Assembly (NCBI GenBank): GCA_035549015.1
Contig: DASZRW010000090.1
Coordinates: 1 to 64,000, forward strand
Direction: 5' to 3'
Source of the DNA: JAFDZV01 sp035549015
GTDB taxonomy: Bacteria > Bacteroidota > Ignavibacteria > OLB7
Length of the DNA stretch: 64,000 nt
Shown here: positions 41,538-50,746 of the stretch, piece by piece
Numbering within the stretch: position 1 is the first letter of the stretch
Layout of the letters: each line of letters starts with the position of its first letter
Program-made: the position numbers and the translations under genes
The notes under the pieces: generated by a model
Told to the model about the DNA's origin: nothing
The model's database searches: none
What the model saw: only the letters and a program-made list of their open reading frames with translations

Positions 41538-42887
41538 ATGTATTCTGATGATACGATTGTAGCACGAGCCACACCGCTTGGAACGGCGGGCATTGCAGTG
41601 ATCCGCATGAGCGGGCCGGCTGCGCTTGCCATCGCATCCGGTCTGTTTCGTCCCGCCGGCTATGCATCGCTGGGGGACGTCCCGGTCCGGTTCATCGCCA
41701 ACGGCATCATGGAGAACGATGGGGAGATCGTTGATCAATGTCTCGCCGTCCGATTCCGCGCGCCGCACTCGTTCACCGGTGAAGACGTTGTAGAGTTCCA
41801 TCTGCACGGCACCATGCTGATCGCCGACCGCGTTGTCGGGCTCTGTGTTTCGCGTGGCGCACGCGTGGCAACCCAGGGCGAGTTTACGCGCCGCGCCTTC
41901 CTGAACGGGAAGATCGATCTCACACAGGTGGAAGCCTTGGCGGACGTACTTGCCTCGGAGTCAGAGCAGGCGCTGTACGTTGCGCAACGCCAGCTCCATG
42001 GCGAGCTTCGGCGGCGCCTGGATGAATTTCGCGAGCGGGTGATTCATCTGCTGGCGCTCCTTGAGTTGGAACTGGACTTTGTCGAGGAACGCTATCGATT
42101 CGCATCGACCGAAGAGGTCACCAGCCTGCTGGATGAATTGCGGGCCTTCGTTGACGGATTGCTCGCAAGCTACAACGCCGGCAACCGGCTGCGGCACGGC
42201 CCACGGATTCTTCTGCTGGGGCGTCCGAACGCCGGCAAGTCCAGCCTGTTCAATGCCCTGGTTGGTTATGGACGAGCGCTTGTCAGTCCTGTGGAGGGAA
42301 CCACGCGGGACTATCTCGAGGAGAGAATTGCACACGGCGGCGTTCAGTTTCGTCTGGTGGATACGGCGGGGCTCCGGCAGACGGCCGACCTGATCGAGGC
42401 TGAAGGTGTGGAGCGCGCGCGTGATCTCATCGCCACGGCCGATCACGCCTTCTATCTGATCGATAGCTCGCGTACCGAATCCGCAGCTGAAGAGCTTCTC
42501 CTTGTGGAGCGTATGCGGGGCGAATTCCCTTATACGTCGTTCGTTGTTGTGGCGACGAAATGCGATCAACTGCGTCGATCGGTAGATGGTGCAATTCCCT
42601 GCTCGGTCCACGATCGGTCCACAATCATCGAGCTGCTCGATGTACTCGTTGGGGATTACACCCAAAACCTTTCGGAAGTCGTCGCGCTCGTGAACGAGCG
42701 ACAGTTCCACCTGCTTGAAACCGTGCGTCGGCATCTTTCCGAGATGGAGTATCGGTCCACGTCCGATACGGAACTCCTTTCGGCGGATCTCCGGACCCTT
42801 CTTGCTCCCATTGCAGAGCTTACGGGGAACGCGGTTGGGGACGATGTACTGAACAAGCTCTTTTCGAGCTTCTGCATCGGCAAGTAA
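41538..42887 (+). CDS. mnmE: tRNA modification GTPase MnmE, 449 aa
   Basis: With MnmG it makes the 5-carboxymethylaminomethyl modification of wobble uridines. The N-terminal folate-binding domain starts DDTIVARATPLGTAGIAVIR and has SFTGEDVVEFHLHG. The G domain inserted in the helical domain carries GRPNAGKSS (about residues 228-236), EGTTRD and DTAG, and TKCD. The C-terminus ends in the essential CIGK. The ribosome site is weak. It is 129 bases before mnmG, and this gap holds a parS site. Confidence 0.97.
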   Translation: MYSDDTIVARATPLGTAGIAVIRMSGPAALAIASGLFRPAGYASLGDVPVRFIANGIMENDGEIVDQCLAVRFRAPHSFTGEDVVEFHLHGTMLIADRVVGLCVSRGARVATQGEFTRRAFLNGKIDLTQVEALADVLASESEQALYVAQRQLHGELRRRLDEFRERVIHLLALLELELDFVEERYRFASTEEVTSLLDELRAFVDGLLASYNAGNRLRHGPRILLLGRPNAGKSSLFNALVGYGRALVSPVEGTTRDYLEERIAHGGVQFRLVDTAGLRQTADLIEAEGVERARDLIATADHAFYLIDSSRTESAAEELLLVERMRGEFPYTSFVVVATKCDQLRRSVDGAIPCSVHDRSTIIELLDVLVGDYTQNLSEVVALVNERQFHLLETVRRHLSEMEYRSTSDTELLSADLRTLLAPIAELTGNAVGDDVLNKLFSSFCIGK

Positions 42888-42963
42888 GAATTCCGAAGTG
42901 CTGCCCATTATCGGGCGAATATCCGGCGAGCGCGGCCGATGGTGGAGAGGATGGAGGGAATGA

Positions 42964-42979
42964 TGTTCCACGTGGAACA
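42964..42979. promoter_or_regulatory. parS site (ParB-binding centromere), first copy
   Basis: TGTTCCACGTGGAACA is a perfect 16-base palindrome, extended to 18 with flanking A and T (42963-42980). It matches the ParB site consensus TGTTTCACGTGAAACA with one symmetric change that is also known from other bacteria. It lies in the mnmE-mnmG gap. Confidence 0.85.
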
Positions 42980-43016
42980 TTCTGCATAGATGAAAGCTGA
43001 ACATGGTATCTGAACG

Positions 43017-44849
43017 TTGAAGCAGTACGACGTCATAGTAATCGGCGGTGGACACGCCGGGATCGAGGCTTCATCGGCGGCAGCGCGGATGGGGTGCCTG
43101 ACGGCGCTTATCACCGCGGATGTCGATGCCATCGGCCGGCTCTCCTGCAATCCCGCTGTTGGAGGAATGGCGAAGGGGCAACTCGTCTGTGAGATCGATG
43201 CACTGGGGGGGGAGATGGCTCGTCTGGCCGATCGCTCCGGTATCCAGTTCAAGATGCTCGGCCGCTCGAAAGGACCGGCGATGTGGTCTCCCCGTTCTCA
43301 GAACGACAAGGATCGTTACCCCCAGTATGCCCAGGAGCGGCTGCGGGAGATTCCCGGGCTGGAGATTATTGCCGGTCTGGTGGAGGATGTCCGGTTGGAA
43401 GATGGCGCGGTTGGGGGAGTTCGTCTCGCGGATGGACGCGCTCTCGCCTGCAAGACCATCGTGGTCTGCTCCGGGACGTTTCTCTGCGGCCGGATGCATA
43501 CCGGGGAGATCCAGACCGCCGGTGGCAGGGTGGGGGAGTCCTCCGTGGAGCATCTGAGCGGTTCGCTGCGTGATGTCGGTTTCGTTACCGGCAGGCTCAA
43601 GACAGGAACGCCTCCACGAGTGGATGCCGCTACGGTGGATTTTTCGCTCTGCCAGCCCGACAGTGGCGATCCCGAGCCTCTACCATTCTCACAGTCCACT
43701 CCGTCCGTACGGAACAGCATTGCCTGCTATCTCACTGCGACCAGCGAGGCCACACACCGGATTCTGAGAACCGGATTCGACCGGTCGCCGATGTTTACCG
43801 GCAGGATCACCGGTATCGGTCCGCGCTACTGTCCGTCGATCGAGGACAAGATCCATCGCTTCTCCGAGAAGGAGAGCCATCAGATCTTCCTGGAGCCGGA
43901 GGGAGTGGAGACGAACTCGGTCTATGTGAACGGTTTCTCCACATCGTTGCCGCACGATGTGCAGCTCCTTGGGCTGCGTTCGATTCCGCCGCTCGAGCGA
44001 TGTGAAGTCCTTCGGTACGGGTATGCGGTTGAGTACGACTACTTTCCATCGTATCAGCTTCATCTCTGGCTGGAGAGCCGGCGTGTGCGTGGACTCTTCT
44101 TTGCCGGACAGGTGAATGGAACGTCCGGCTACGAGGAGGCAGCAGCTCAGGGATTGCTTGCCGGAATCAACGCCGCTCTCTCCGTGCGAGGGGAGGAGCC
44201 GTTGATTATCGATCGCTCGCAAGGATATATTGGGGTGTTGATTGATGACCTCGTGAACCTGACCATCCTCGAACCATACAGGATGTTCACATCACGTGCA
44301 GAGTATCGCCTCCTTCTCCGCCGCGACAATGCCGATCTCCGGCTTACAGATATCGGGAATCGCCTGGGGCTGGTAACCGGCGATCAATATGCCCGAATGG
44401 CTGCGAAGCGGGAGGGAATGGAGGAGGCGCGCGACATTCTGCAGAAGATCGCCTTGAAAGCAGGAGAAGATGTGGCGGCGGAGGATCGCTACGTAAAGGG
44501 GTGGCAGTATCTGAAACGCCCGGAAGTTACGCTGGCGGATCTGCTCCCTCTGCTCCCGGAACATGACCGGCTTCAGCAATTGCTTGCCAATCGGGATGTC
44601 GCGGAGCAGATGGAGATCCAGGCGAAGTATGAAGGGTATGTCAGGCGGCAGCTGGAGGAGGTGGAGCGTTTCGCGGCATCGGAGAACGTGCTGATTCCCG
44701 AAGCGATCGACTACAGGCGGATCCAGTCCCTTTCCTCCGAGGCTCGGGAGAAGCTGTCGCAGGTTCGCCCCCGCTCGCTCGGCCAGGCATCACGGATCGC
44801 CGGCGTAAGCCGTTCCGACGTCTCGGTTCTCTCCCTCTACATTCGCTGA
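43017..44849 (+). CDS. mnmG: tRNA uridine-5-carboxymethylaminomethyl modification enzyme MnmG (GidA), 610 aa
   Basis: FAD-dependent partner of MnmE. The N-terminal Rossmann motif is VIGGGHAGIEA. Further landmarks are MGCLTALIT, CNPAVGGMAKGQLVCEIDALGG, RLKTGTPPR, and FAGQVNGTSGYEEAAAQGL. The start must be TTG 43017: an in-frame TGA lies two codons upstream (43011-43013) and the protein begins MKQYDVIVIGGG as in homologues. TTGA overlaps the stop of a five-codon frame (43003-43020). parS sites stand on both sides of the gene. gidA is a common neighbour of bacterial origins. Confidence 0.97.
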   Translation: MKQYDVIVIGGGHAGIEASSAAARMGCLTALITADVDAIGRLSCNPAVGGMAKGQLVCEIDALGGEMARLADRSGIQFKMLGRSKGPAMWSPRSQNDKDRYPQYAQERLREIPGLEIIAGLVEDVRLEDGAVGGVRLADGRALACKTIVVCSGTFLCGRMHTGEIQTAGGRVGESSVEHLSGSLRDVGFVTGRLKTGTPPRVDAATVDFSLCQPDSGDPEPLPFSQSTPSVRNSIACYLTATSEATHRILRTGFDRSPMFTGRITGIGPRYCPSIEDKIHRFSEKESHQIFLEPEGVETNSVYVNGFSTSLPHDVQLLGLRSIPPLERCEVLRYGYAVEYDYFPSYQLHLWLESRRVRGLFFAGQVNGTSGYEEAAAQGLLAGINAALSVRGEEPLIIDRSQGYIGVLIDDLVNLTILEPYRMFTSRAEYRLLLRRDNADLRLTDIGNRLGLVTGDQYARMAAKREGMEEARDILQKIALKAGEDVAAEDRYVKGWQYLKRPEVTLADLLPLLPEHDRLQQLLANRDVAEQMEIQAKYEGYVRRQLEEVERFAASENVLIPEAIDYRRIQSLSSEAREKLSQVRPRSLGQASRIAGVSRSDVSVLSLYIR

Positions 44850-44880
44850 TATACGAGAGGGGAGATCTCCGCCGTGAAAA

Positions 44881-44896
44881 TGTTCCACGTGAAACA
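44881..44896. promoter_or_regulatory. parS site, second copy
   Basis: TGTTCCACGTGAAACA differs from the consensus TGTTTCACGTGAAACA at one base and from the first copy at one base. It lies 31 bases after the mnmG stop and 1.9 kb from the first copy. No further copies were found in the window. Confidence 0.85.
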
Positions 44897-44955
44897 TGGC
44901 GCACATGGTTCATGTGCAGGTATTCACGAAAGTCTTCGAAGACAGATCATACACC

Positions 44956-45870
44956 ATGGGGAAGCAAAGTGTCCGTCTCATGCTGGTTGGGGCCGATGGA
45001 GGCCTGGGGAGCGTGGTGCGGGATATCGTTGGCAATGAAACGGATTGGGCGCTGATCCAGGTCGGCCGGCGCACGGTTCACCGTGAAGGAGTGGAGGAGG
45101 AGTTCGACAGCGCCAGCCGGGCGGCATGGCGATCGTTGTTCGACTCGCCCGACTGGCGTCCCACCGTTGTGGTGAATGCTGCCGCGATGACCAATGTCGA
45201 TGCCTGCGAGACAGCCCGGCCGGAGGCATGGCGAAGTAACGTCACGCTGGTGGAGAACATCGCCGCCGAGTGCAAGCGCCATGCATGCAAGCTGATTCAG
45301 ATCTCCAGCGACTATATCTTCGACGGCGCCGCCGGACCCTATGGCGAACATGCCACGCCGAACCCGATCAACTACTACGGCAAGACCAAGCTGGCCGCGG
45401 AGAATGCGTGCATCGGCGCGGAGATCAATCATGCCATCATCCGGACGATGTGGTTGTACGGTGAGGGGCGCCGCGGGAAACCGTCGTTCGTGTCGTGGCT
45501 TGTCGATACGCTCTCGGCGCGGAAAACCGCATCGGTGGTGACGGATGAAATAGGCAATCCTACGCTGTACGACGATGTGGCCTACGGGATCATCAAGATC
45601 ATCGAGCGGGATTACAGCGGAACATTGAACATTGCCGGGCCTGATCTGGTGTCACGCTGGGAGTTTGCGCAGACCGTTGCCCGTATCTATAACCTCGATG
45701 CCGGCCTGCTGAACCCAGTCCAGTCCGGCGACCTGAAGCGTGCCGCCCGCCGCCCGCTCCGCTCGGGGCTGATATCCTTCCACGTCCAGACGCTCCTGGG
45801 GCTGCGGCTCACGTCGCTGGCAGACGGGCTGGGAACCTGCCGGGTTATCGAGCTCAGAATGGCGAGATAA
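44956..45870 (+). CDS. dTDP-4-dehydrorhamnose reductase-like SDR protein (RmlD family), 304 aa
   Basis: An extended short-chain dehydrogenase that reduces a sugar nucleotide. The nucleotide-binding start is LMLVGADGGLGSVV. The RmlD hallmarks VVNAAAMTNVDACE, ISSDYIFDG and the catalytic YYGKTKLAAE follow, then IRTMWLYGEG. Start ATG 44956 makes a normal N-terminus; an ATG at 44896 overlaps the parS site and would add 20 atypical residues. No clear ribosome site is present for either. rmlA-C genes are not in the window, so rhamnose synthesis is only one option. Confidence 0.8.
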   Translation: MGKQSVRLMLVGADGGLGSVVRDIVGNETDWALIQVGRRTVHREGVEEEFDSASRAAWRSLFDSPDWRPTVVVNAAAMTNVDACETARPEAWRSNVTLVENIAAECKRHACKLIQISSDYIFDGAAGPYGEHATPNPINYYGKTKLAAENACIGAEINHAIIRTMWLYGEGRRGKPSFVSWLVDTLSARKTASVVTDEIGNPTLYDDVAYGIIKIIERDYSGTLNIAGPDLVSRWEFAQTVARIYNLDAGLLNPVQSGDLKRAARRPLRSGLISFHVQTLLGLRLTSLADGLGTCRVIELRMAR

Positions 45871-46022
45871 TAATCACCTAATATTTTAGAGCGCCAGCCG
45901 GGTGGTAGTCGCGCGCTGCAATCCCGGCAACGGCAAACGCGACGTGAGCGCCCGCAGGAGATAGGCAACCCCGGATGGCGATGGGCGAAGATGTCTTCCG
46001 ATAGAATCCTTCCTGAATCTCG

Positions 46023-46790
46023 ATGAAGATCACATTTCTCGGCAGCGGAACATCCTCCGGCGTCCCCTCGATCGGGTGCCGGTGCGCTACGTGCCGGTCC
46101 ACGGACATGCGCGACAAGCGCCTGCGCCCTTCGATCTGGCTGGAGGATGAGGAGTGGAGTGTGATCATCGATACCTCCAGTGACTTCCGGCAGCAGTGCC
46201 TGCGTGCCCGCATCGAGCGGCTGGACGCCGTAGTGTACACGCATCATCACTTCGATCACATCGCCGGCTTCGACGATCTGCGGGCGTATAATTTCCTTGC
46301 GCGGCGCCCGATACCGATCTACGTTATGCCTGAAACGCTGGCGAATCTGAAGACTGTATTTTCCTATGCGTTCGGAACGCAAACGAACACCGGCACCAGT
46401 GTCCCCCTTGTTGACGTGAATGAGATTCTCAACGAACCTTTTGTCGTTGCCGGCGTTGAATGGGTTCCGTTGGAGCTGTCACATGGGAAGATGCGCGTCA
46501 ACGGTTATCGTGTTGGTTCGTTTGCGTACTGTACCGATTGCAACGCGGTTACGCCCGAAGCAATGGAGCGGCTCTCCGGTGTGGATGTGCTGGTGCTCGA
46601 TGCGCTTCGCATCTCTCCGCATCCAACCCATTTCAACCTGGAGGAAGCGATCGCGATGGCTCAGTGCATCGGAGCGCGCGCGACATACTTCACCCACATA
46701 GCCCATGAAATACGGCACGCGGAGGTGGAGGCACTTCTGCCGCCGCAGATCTATCTGGCCTATGATGGTCTTCAGCTGGCTCTCGAATGA
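46023..46790 (+). CDS. Metallo-beta-lactamase-fold hydrolase, PhnP-like, 255 aa
   Basis: A two-metal phosphodiesterase. It begins ITFLGSGTSSGVPSIGCRCATC, the PhnP/YycJ-type start with a cysteine pair for zinc. The metal motif THHHFDH is at residues 73-79, followed by IAGFDDLRAYN. Later ligands are in LSHGKM, and CTDC at about residue 172 and VLDALRISPHPTHFN complete the pattern. In PhnP the substrate is a cyclic ribose phosphate, but many relatives have other roles and no phn genes are near. ATG 46023 starts the homologous part; the ribosome site is weak. Confidence 0.85.
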   Translation: MKITFLGSGTSSGVPSIGCRCATCRSTDMRDKRLRPSIWLEDEEWSVIIDTSSDFRQQCLRARIERLDAVVYTHHHFDHIAGFDDLRAYNFLARRPIPIYVMPETLANLKTVFSYAFGTQTNTGTSVPLVDVNEILNEPFVVAGVEWVPLELSHGKMRVNGYRVGSFAYCTDCNAVTPEAMERLSGVDVLVLDALRISPHPTHFNLEEAIAMAQCIGARATYFTHIAHEIRHAEVEALLPPQIYLAYDGLQLALE

Positions 46791-47000
46791 CGCCGGGCGC
46801 TGCGTCGGAAGAACCATGCGCCGGCCGGTATGATATCAGAGGTGTGGCGGATCGTTGCGGACGACGATGACGGTTGAGACATCCCCGGTGAGGCAGATCC
46901 CGTAGCAGAAGGGAACTGTGAGTGATGAGTCCTTGCCTCTCCATCCTGTTCATCAGGCAGGGGAGTTTATCCGGCCGAATGTCCGGGAACGTTGTGGAGC

Positions 47001-47031
47001 TTGCGCGACGATTTGAAAGGTGCTAACATTG
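47001..47031 (+). promoter_or_regulatory. Bacteroidota-type promoter before the Fn3-like secreted protein
   Basis: TTG at 47001-47003, 20 bases, then TAACATTG at 47024-47031 (one mismatch to TAnnTTTG). The predicted leader is about 20 bases. Confidence 0.5.
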
Positions 47032-47057
47032 CAGCTTGGATTATGGGGTAGGTTACT

Positions 47058-47495
47058 ATGATCAAGAACACACCGGCAATTCGAACCCTCGGATTGGGCA
47101 CCCTGTTTCTTGCGTTGTTGATGACGACGGGCGCAGCTGTCGTGGCGATGCAGGGCGTGTTCAATTACGTCAAGGTGAGCCCTCAGGGGGATGAGATCTC
47201 GGTTCAATGGCAGAGTGCCAACGAAAGCGGTATTCAGAGCTACGAGATTGAACGAAGCAGCGAGGACGTGTCCGACTTCCGCCGCCTCAGTCGCATCGAC
47301 GCCCGTGGAAACGGAAGCACATACGTCTACGTGGATGATGGAGCATTCTACAAGACGAACAGCAGCAAACGGTTTACCTATCGTGTGAAGGCCGTTGGGA
47401 GCTCGGTGCAGCAGTATTCCCCCACGGTAACTATCTCGCACGACGTTTCCGGTGTCCGGAAGTCATGGGGAATGATCAAGGAGCTCTTCCGCTGA
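47058..47495 (+). CDS. Small secreted Fn3-like protein, 145 aa
   Basis: Signal peptide or signal anchor at residues about 9-31 (TLGLGTLFLALLMTTGAAVV). The remainder is a single Fn3-like domain: VKVSPQGDEISVQWQSANE, QSYEIERSSEDVSDFRRL, and FTYRVKAVGSS. Domains with this GIQSYEIERS pattern are usually found just before T9SS tails in large proteins; here the domain stands alone with only a short basic tail, so how it is held at the envelope is unclear. It is a single-gene unit with its own promoter and a strong terminator. Confidence 0.75.
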   Translation: MIKNTPAIRTLGLGTLFLALLMTTGAAVVAMQGVFNYVKVSPQGDEISVQWQSANESGIQSYEIERSSEDVSDFRRLSRIDARGNGSTYVYVDDGAFYKTNSSKRFTYRVKAVGSSVQQYSPTVTISHDVSGVRKSWGMIKELFR

Positions 47496-47548
47496 CACCA
47501 CGCCCCAACCACTGACGGTTGCCTTCGGCAACACCCGGCAGAATTGTA

Positions 47549-47588
47549 ACGCACAAGTCTCAGAAAGCGAGATTTGTGCGTTTTTCTT
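47549..47588 (+). terminator. Terminator after the Fn3-like gene
   Basis: A 13-base stem with one G-T pair (47549-47561 with 47569-47581, arm ACGCACAAGTCTC), 7-base loop, then TTTTTCTTT. Confidence 0.9.
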
Positions 47589-47641
47589 TGGGGTGTCGTT
47601 AAAGTAGGATGTTAAATGATTGGTGGTATGCGAATGAATGC

Positions 47642-47672
47642 TTGTGTAATACAACCTTCAAGTGTAAGTTTA
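47642..47672 (+). promoter_or_regulatory. Promoter of the TPR gene
   Basis: TTG at 47642-47644, 20 bases, then TAAGTTTA at 47665-47672 (last base differs from TAnnTTTG). The surroundings are AT-rich. The leader before ATG 47690 would be only about 10-12 bases. Confidence 0.5.
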
Positions 47673-47689
47673 AGGTAAAGAAGCCCTTG

Positions 47690-50600
47690 ATGACCTCAAC
47701 ACACCGGAACAGACCGCTTGTTACGATAGTTCTGCGGCTCCTGGGCTTGCTTCTGACGTGGTTGCCGATCGCGGTTTCGCCGGGCGAGGCCCAGGATTTC
47801 GATCGGCTTCAGGGGGCGTTCCTTGACAATCCACCAGTATGGTTCCGGCTGTTCGACGAACGAAGCGAACTCCCCCGGATGCCGGTGCTCGATGATCGGT
47901 CGTGGGCAACACGGCTCGTGCTGCGGGAAAGTGAGCAGCAGATCGGCCTGTCGCTGATCGGCCCGGTTGATTATACCATGAGCGAGTTGCTGGAGTACTA
48001 CAGCGGAAGCGGAACGCTGGCCTCCGCCTCCGCCTATCTCGATCGGGGACTGATGGCGTTCAGGCGCCGCGAATTCGGCAGAGCACGGTTCTACTTCAGC
48101 GAGGCGATCGGTGCGGCTTCCAAGGAGCAATCCACCGATGCCGAGAACATCGCCGGGGTTGCACTCTACGAGATTGCACTGGCGCATGTGGTCGAGCAGG
48201 ACCAGCCGGACGAGAAGACCATTGAGATCCTTCACGATCAATTGGAGCAATATCCCGGAAGTCCGAGGGAGCGCGACGCGCTCTATCTCCTCGGCGAACT
48301 CAACAGCGAGCGAGGGGACTGCCAGGCAGCGTTGGGCTTCTACGACAAGATCATCGATACCTATCCCGGGGAGGGGCAGCTCGATGCGCGCAATCACAAG
48401 GCTGCATGTCTGCTGCAGCTTGGCCGCTATGGCGAGGCACGCGAGCAGTTGAGGATGGCGGCATCCATGATCGCCGAGGCGCATGGAGGCGATACCACAC
48501 AGCCGGATGTCCGGCGTGCATGGGCGGAGAATCATCTGCTGCTCGGGCAGCTCGAGATCGCTCAGAAGAATTACTCCGCTGCGGAAGAAAGCCTTATTGC
48601 GCTGACGGGGGATGCAACGCCCCGTTACCGACGGCAGGGAATGCTGGGGCTGGGGGCAACGTATCAGGCTGCCGGCCGAAACGATTCCGCACTGGCGCTC
48701 TACAACCGTCTGCTCGCCGAGGACACGCTCGACCAGACGCATGCCATGGCGCTCTTCAACAAGGCGCAGGTGCTGCGTGCTCTCGGCAAGGGTGATGCGT
48801 CTCTGGAGATTCTGCAGACTATTGCTGCTGACACCCTGAGCAGCGAAAACGATCTGGCGCTGATCGATCTCGGCATAGCCGACTACGAACGCCGCTCCTT
48901 TGCCGACGCCGCAACGGCCTTCGCAACGGCCGCGCGCCGCGCCCACACCGACGCCACGCGCATCCGAGCCGCGACGCTGCTCGGAGCAGTGAAGCTGGCG
49001 GACAACGATCCAGCCGCGGCAATCAGGGCATTCGAATCGGCGGATGTGGCGGTTGCCGGGGGGAACAACGAGTCGCTCCCGCAGAGTGCGGAAGCCAGAC
49101 TGCTGCGCGGCATCACGCTCACTCGCGCCGGCCGCTCGTCCGAAGCAGTGCCGGTGTTGAATCGGTTCATCGAACAGTATCCGCAACATCCCGGCGCCGA
49201 TCAGGCGCTCTACTGGCTCGGCGAATCGTACTACGAATCCGGGCTCTTCAAGGCCGCGGTGGATGCGGAGGCACAACTGCTGGAGCAGTATCCAGCATCC
49301 CAGCATGTGGCCGATGCACTCTACCTGCTGGGATGGGCGCAGCTTCGCCAGAAGAATTTCGACAAGGCGGAAGCGGCATTCTCCCAGTTCGCCAAGGCCT
49401 ATCCGCTCTCGGCATACGCGGCCGAGGCACAGTTGCGGCGCGGAGACGCACTCTATCTCCGTGGACGATTCGACGATGCGGTGGACGCCTACCGTCTCGC
49501 ATTGAAGGCGAAGCCCACTACCGATGAGTTGTGGTACGCCGAGTATCAGAGCGCGCTCGCCATCTACCGAAGCGGCGGGCTGGAGTCGGCGGACAGCCTC
49601 CTCGACGAGTTCGCAACATGCTTCAGCGGCGGGTCGCTCGCGGACGATGCATGGTTCCTTCGCGGCGAGATAGCTGCCCGGCGCGGCAACTATCGCGATG
49701 CGATAGAATTCACGAACAGGCTGCTCGAAACAACTACGGACAATGACCTGGCCGTTCGCGGGCTGGCGAACATCGGTGATGCCTACGCCGCTCTGGGTGA
49801 GAGGCGCATGGCCGAGGCCGCATACGCAGTTGCCCTCAGCCGCAATCCCCGAACGGATATGGCGACGGAACTGCGCGAGAAGACTTCGAAGCTCTTTGAA
49901 GGTCAGGAAGGGGAACAGGTTGATGACGGATGCAGCCACGCGCTTACTCTCGCACTGGGCAGGTCGAGAATCCTGCGCGCGGCCAATCACGCGGCCGAGG
50001 CCTTGAAGGAGCTCGCGGCCGTGGATCGATCGAGCATCGCAGGTGATTGCGTGCAGCGCCTCTGGGCAGAGGTTGCGCAGGACCACCTACGGGCCGGTGA
50101 TACGGCGGCGGCGGTCGACACGCTGCGCCTGATCATCGATCGATTTCCATCAACGCATGCGGCGCTCTCTACGATGCTCGACCTAGGCATCGTTGAGCAG
50201 CAACGGCGGAACAACAGCGCGGCGCTGGAAGTTCTCGGCAGACTTCATTCGGAGTATGCCGACAGCATCGAGGCGAAGGCCGCCCGGATTCCGCTTGCCG
50301 ATCTGCTGATAAGCGCCGGCATGCACGACTCTGCGCTCACCATTCTGCATCAGGCTCTGGGCACTCCGCAGGCCGATGAAGCATTGTTGCGGCTGGCCAC
50401 GATCGAGACGTCCTCCCCCGCGCGCGACTCTGCGCTCGCCGGTGTAGCCGCGATCGCCGGACGAAGCGACAGTCTTGGGCTTGCAGCATCCAGACTGCTC
50501 GCCGGGCTCTATCGCACAACGCACGATGAGGCGAACGCCGTGCATGTACTCGAGGATGCGGTTGCTCGCAGCGGCCCCAACAGCATCCGGCGCAAAGCGC

Positions 50601-50746
50601 TGCTTCTCGAGCTCGGTGAAACGTGCGAGGCCGGCGGCGACAATGCGAAGGCCAGAACGATCTATCAGAACCTTTCGCAGCGTCCGTGCGACGATGCATA
50701 CAGAACAAAGGCATTGGAACATCTGCAACGGCTCCCGCAGGAATGA
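47690..50746 (+). CDS. Exported tetratricopeptide-repeat protein, 1018 aa
   Basis: The start at 47690 gives a signal peptide (basic MTSTHRNR, hydrophobic core, cleavage after GEAQ near residue 36). Almost all of the rest is TPR helices, about twenty repeats, with the periplasmic YbgF/BamD-like flavour (DALYLLGELNSERGDC, ADQALYWLGESYYESG, ADALYLLGWAQLRQKN). Such proteins serve as scaffolds for outer-membrane assembly or cell-envelope machines. The stop overlaps the next start as ATGA, so it is translationally coupled to the beta-barrel gene. No catalytic domain is seen. Confidence 0.85.
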   Translation: MTSTHRNRPLVTIVLRLLGLLLTWLPIAVSPGEAQDFDRLQGAFLDNPPVWFRLFDERSELPRMPVLDDRSWATRLVLRESEQQIGLSLIGPVDYTMSELLEYYSGSGTLASASAYLDRGLMAFRRREFGRARFYFSEAIGAASKEQSTDAENIAGVALYEIALAHVVEQDQPDEKTIEILHDQLEQYPGSPRERDALYLLGELNSERGDCQAALGFYDKIIDTYPGEGQLDARNHKAACLLQLGRYGEAREQLRMAASMIAEAHGGDTTQPDVRRAWAENHLLLGQLEIAQKNYSAAEESLIALTGDATPRYRRQGMLGLGATYQAAGRNDSALALYNRLLAEDTLDQTHAMALFNKAQVLRALGKGDASLEILQTIAADTLSSENDLALIDLGIADYERRSFADAATAFATAARRAHTDATRIRAATLLGAVKLADNDPAAAIRAFESADVAVAGGNNESLPQSAEARLLRGITLTRAGRSSEAVPVLNRFIEQYPQHPGADQALYWLGESYYESGLFKAAVDAEAQLLEQYPASQHVADALYLLGWAQLRQKNFDKAEAAFSQFAKAYPLSAYAAEAQLRRGDALYLRGRFDDAVDAYRLALKAKPTTDELWYAEYQSALAIYRSGGLESADSLLDEFATCFSGGSLADDAWFLRGEIAARRGNYRDAIEFTNRLLETTTDNDLAVRGLANIGDAYAALGERRMAEAAYAVALSRNPRTDMATELREKTSKLFEGQEGEQVDDGCSHALTLALGRSRILRAANHAAEALKELAAVDRSSIAGDCVQRLWAEVAQDHLRAGDTAAAVDTLRLIIDRFPSTHAALSTMLDLGIVEQQRRNNSAALEVLGRLHSEYADSIEAKAARIPLADLLISAGMHDSALTILHQALGTPQADEALLRLATIETSSPARDSALAGVAAIAGRSDSLGLAASRLLAGLYRTTHDEANAVHVLEDAVARSGPNSIRRKALLLELGETCEAGGDNAKARTIYQNLSQRPCDDAYRTKALEHLQRLPQE

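Noticed and set aside
41236..41562. Plus-strand frame in the gap before mnmE
   Set aside because: It overlaps the mnmE start, has no ribosome site and no resemblance to any family; treated as spacer.
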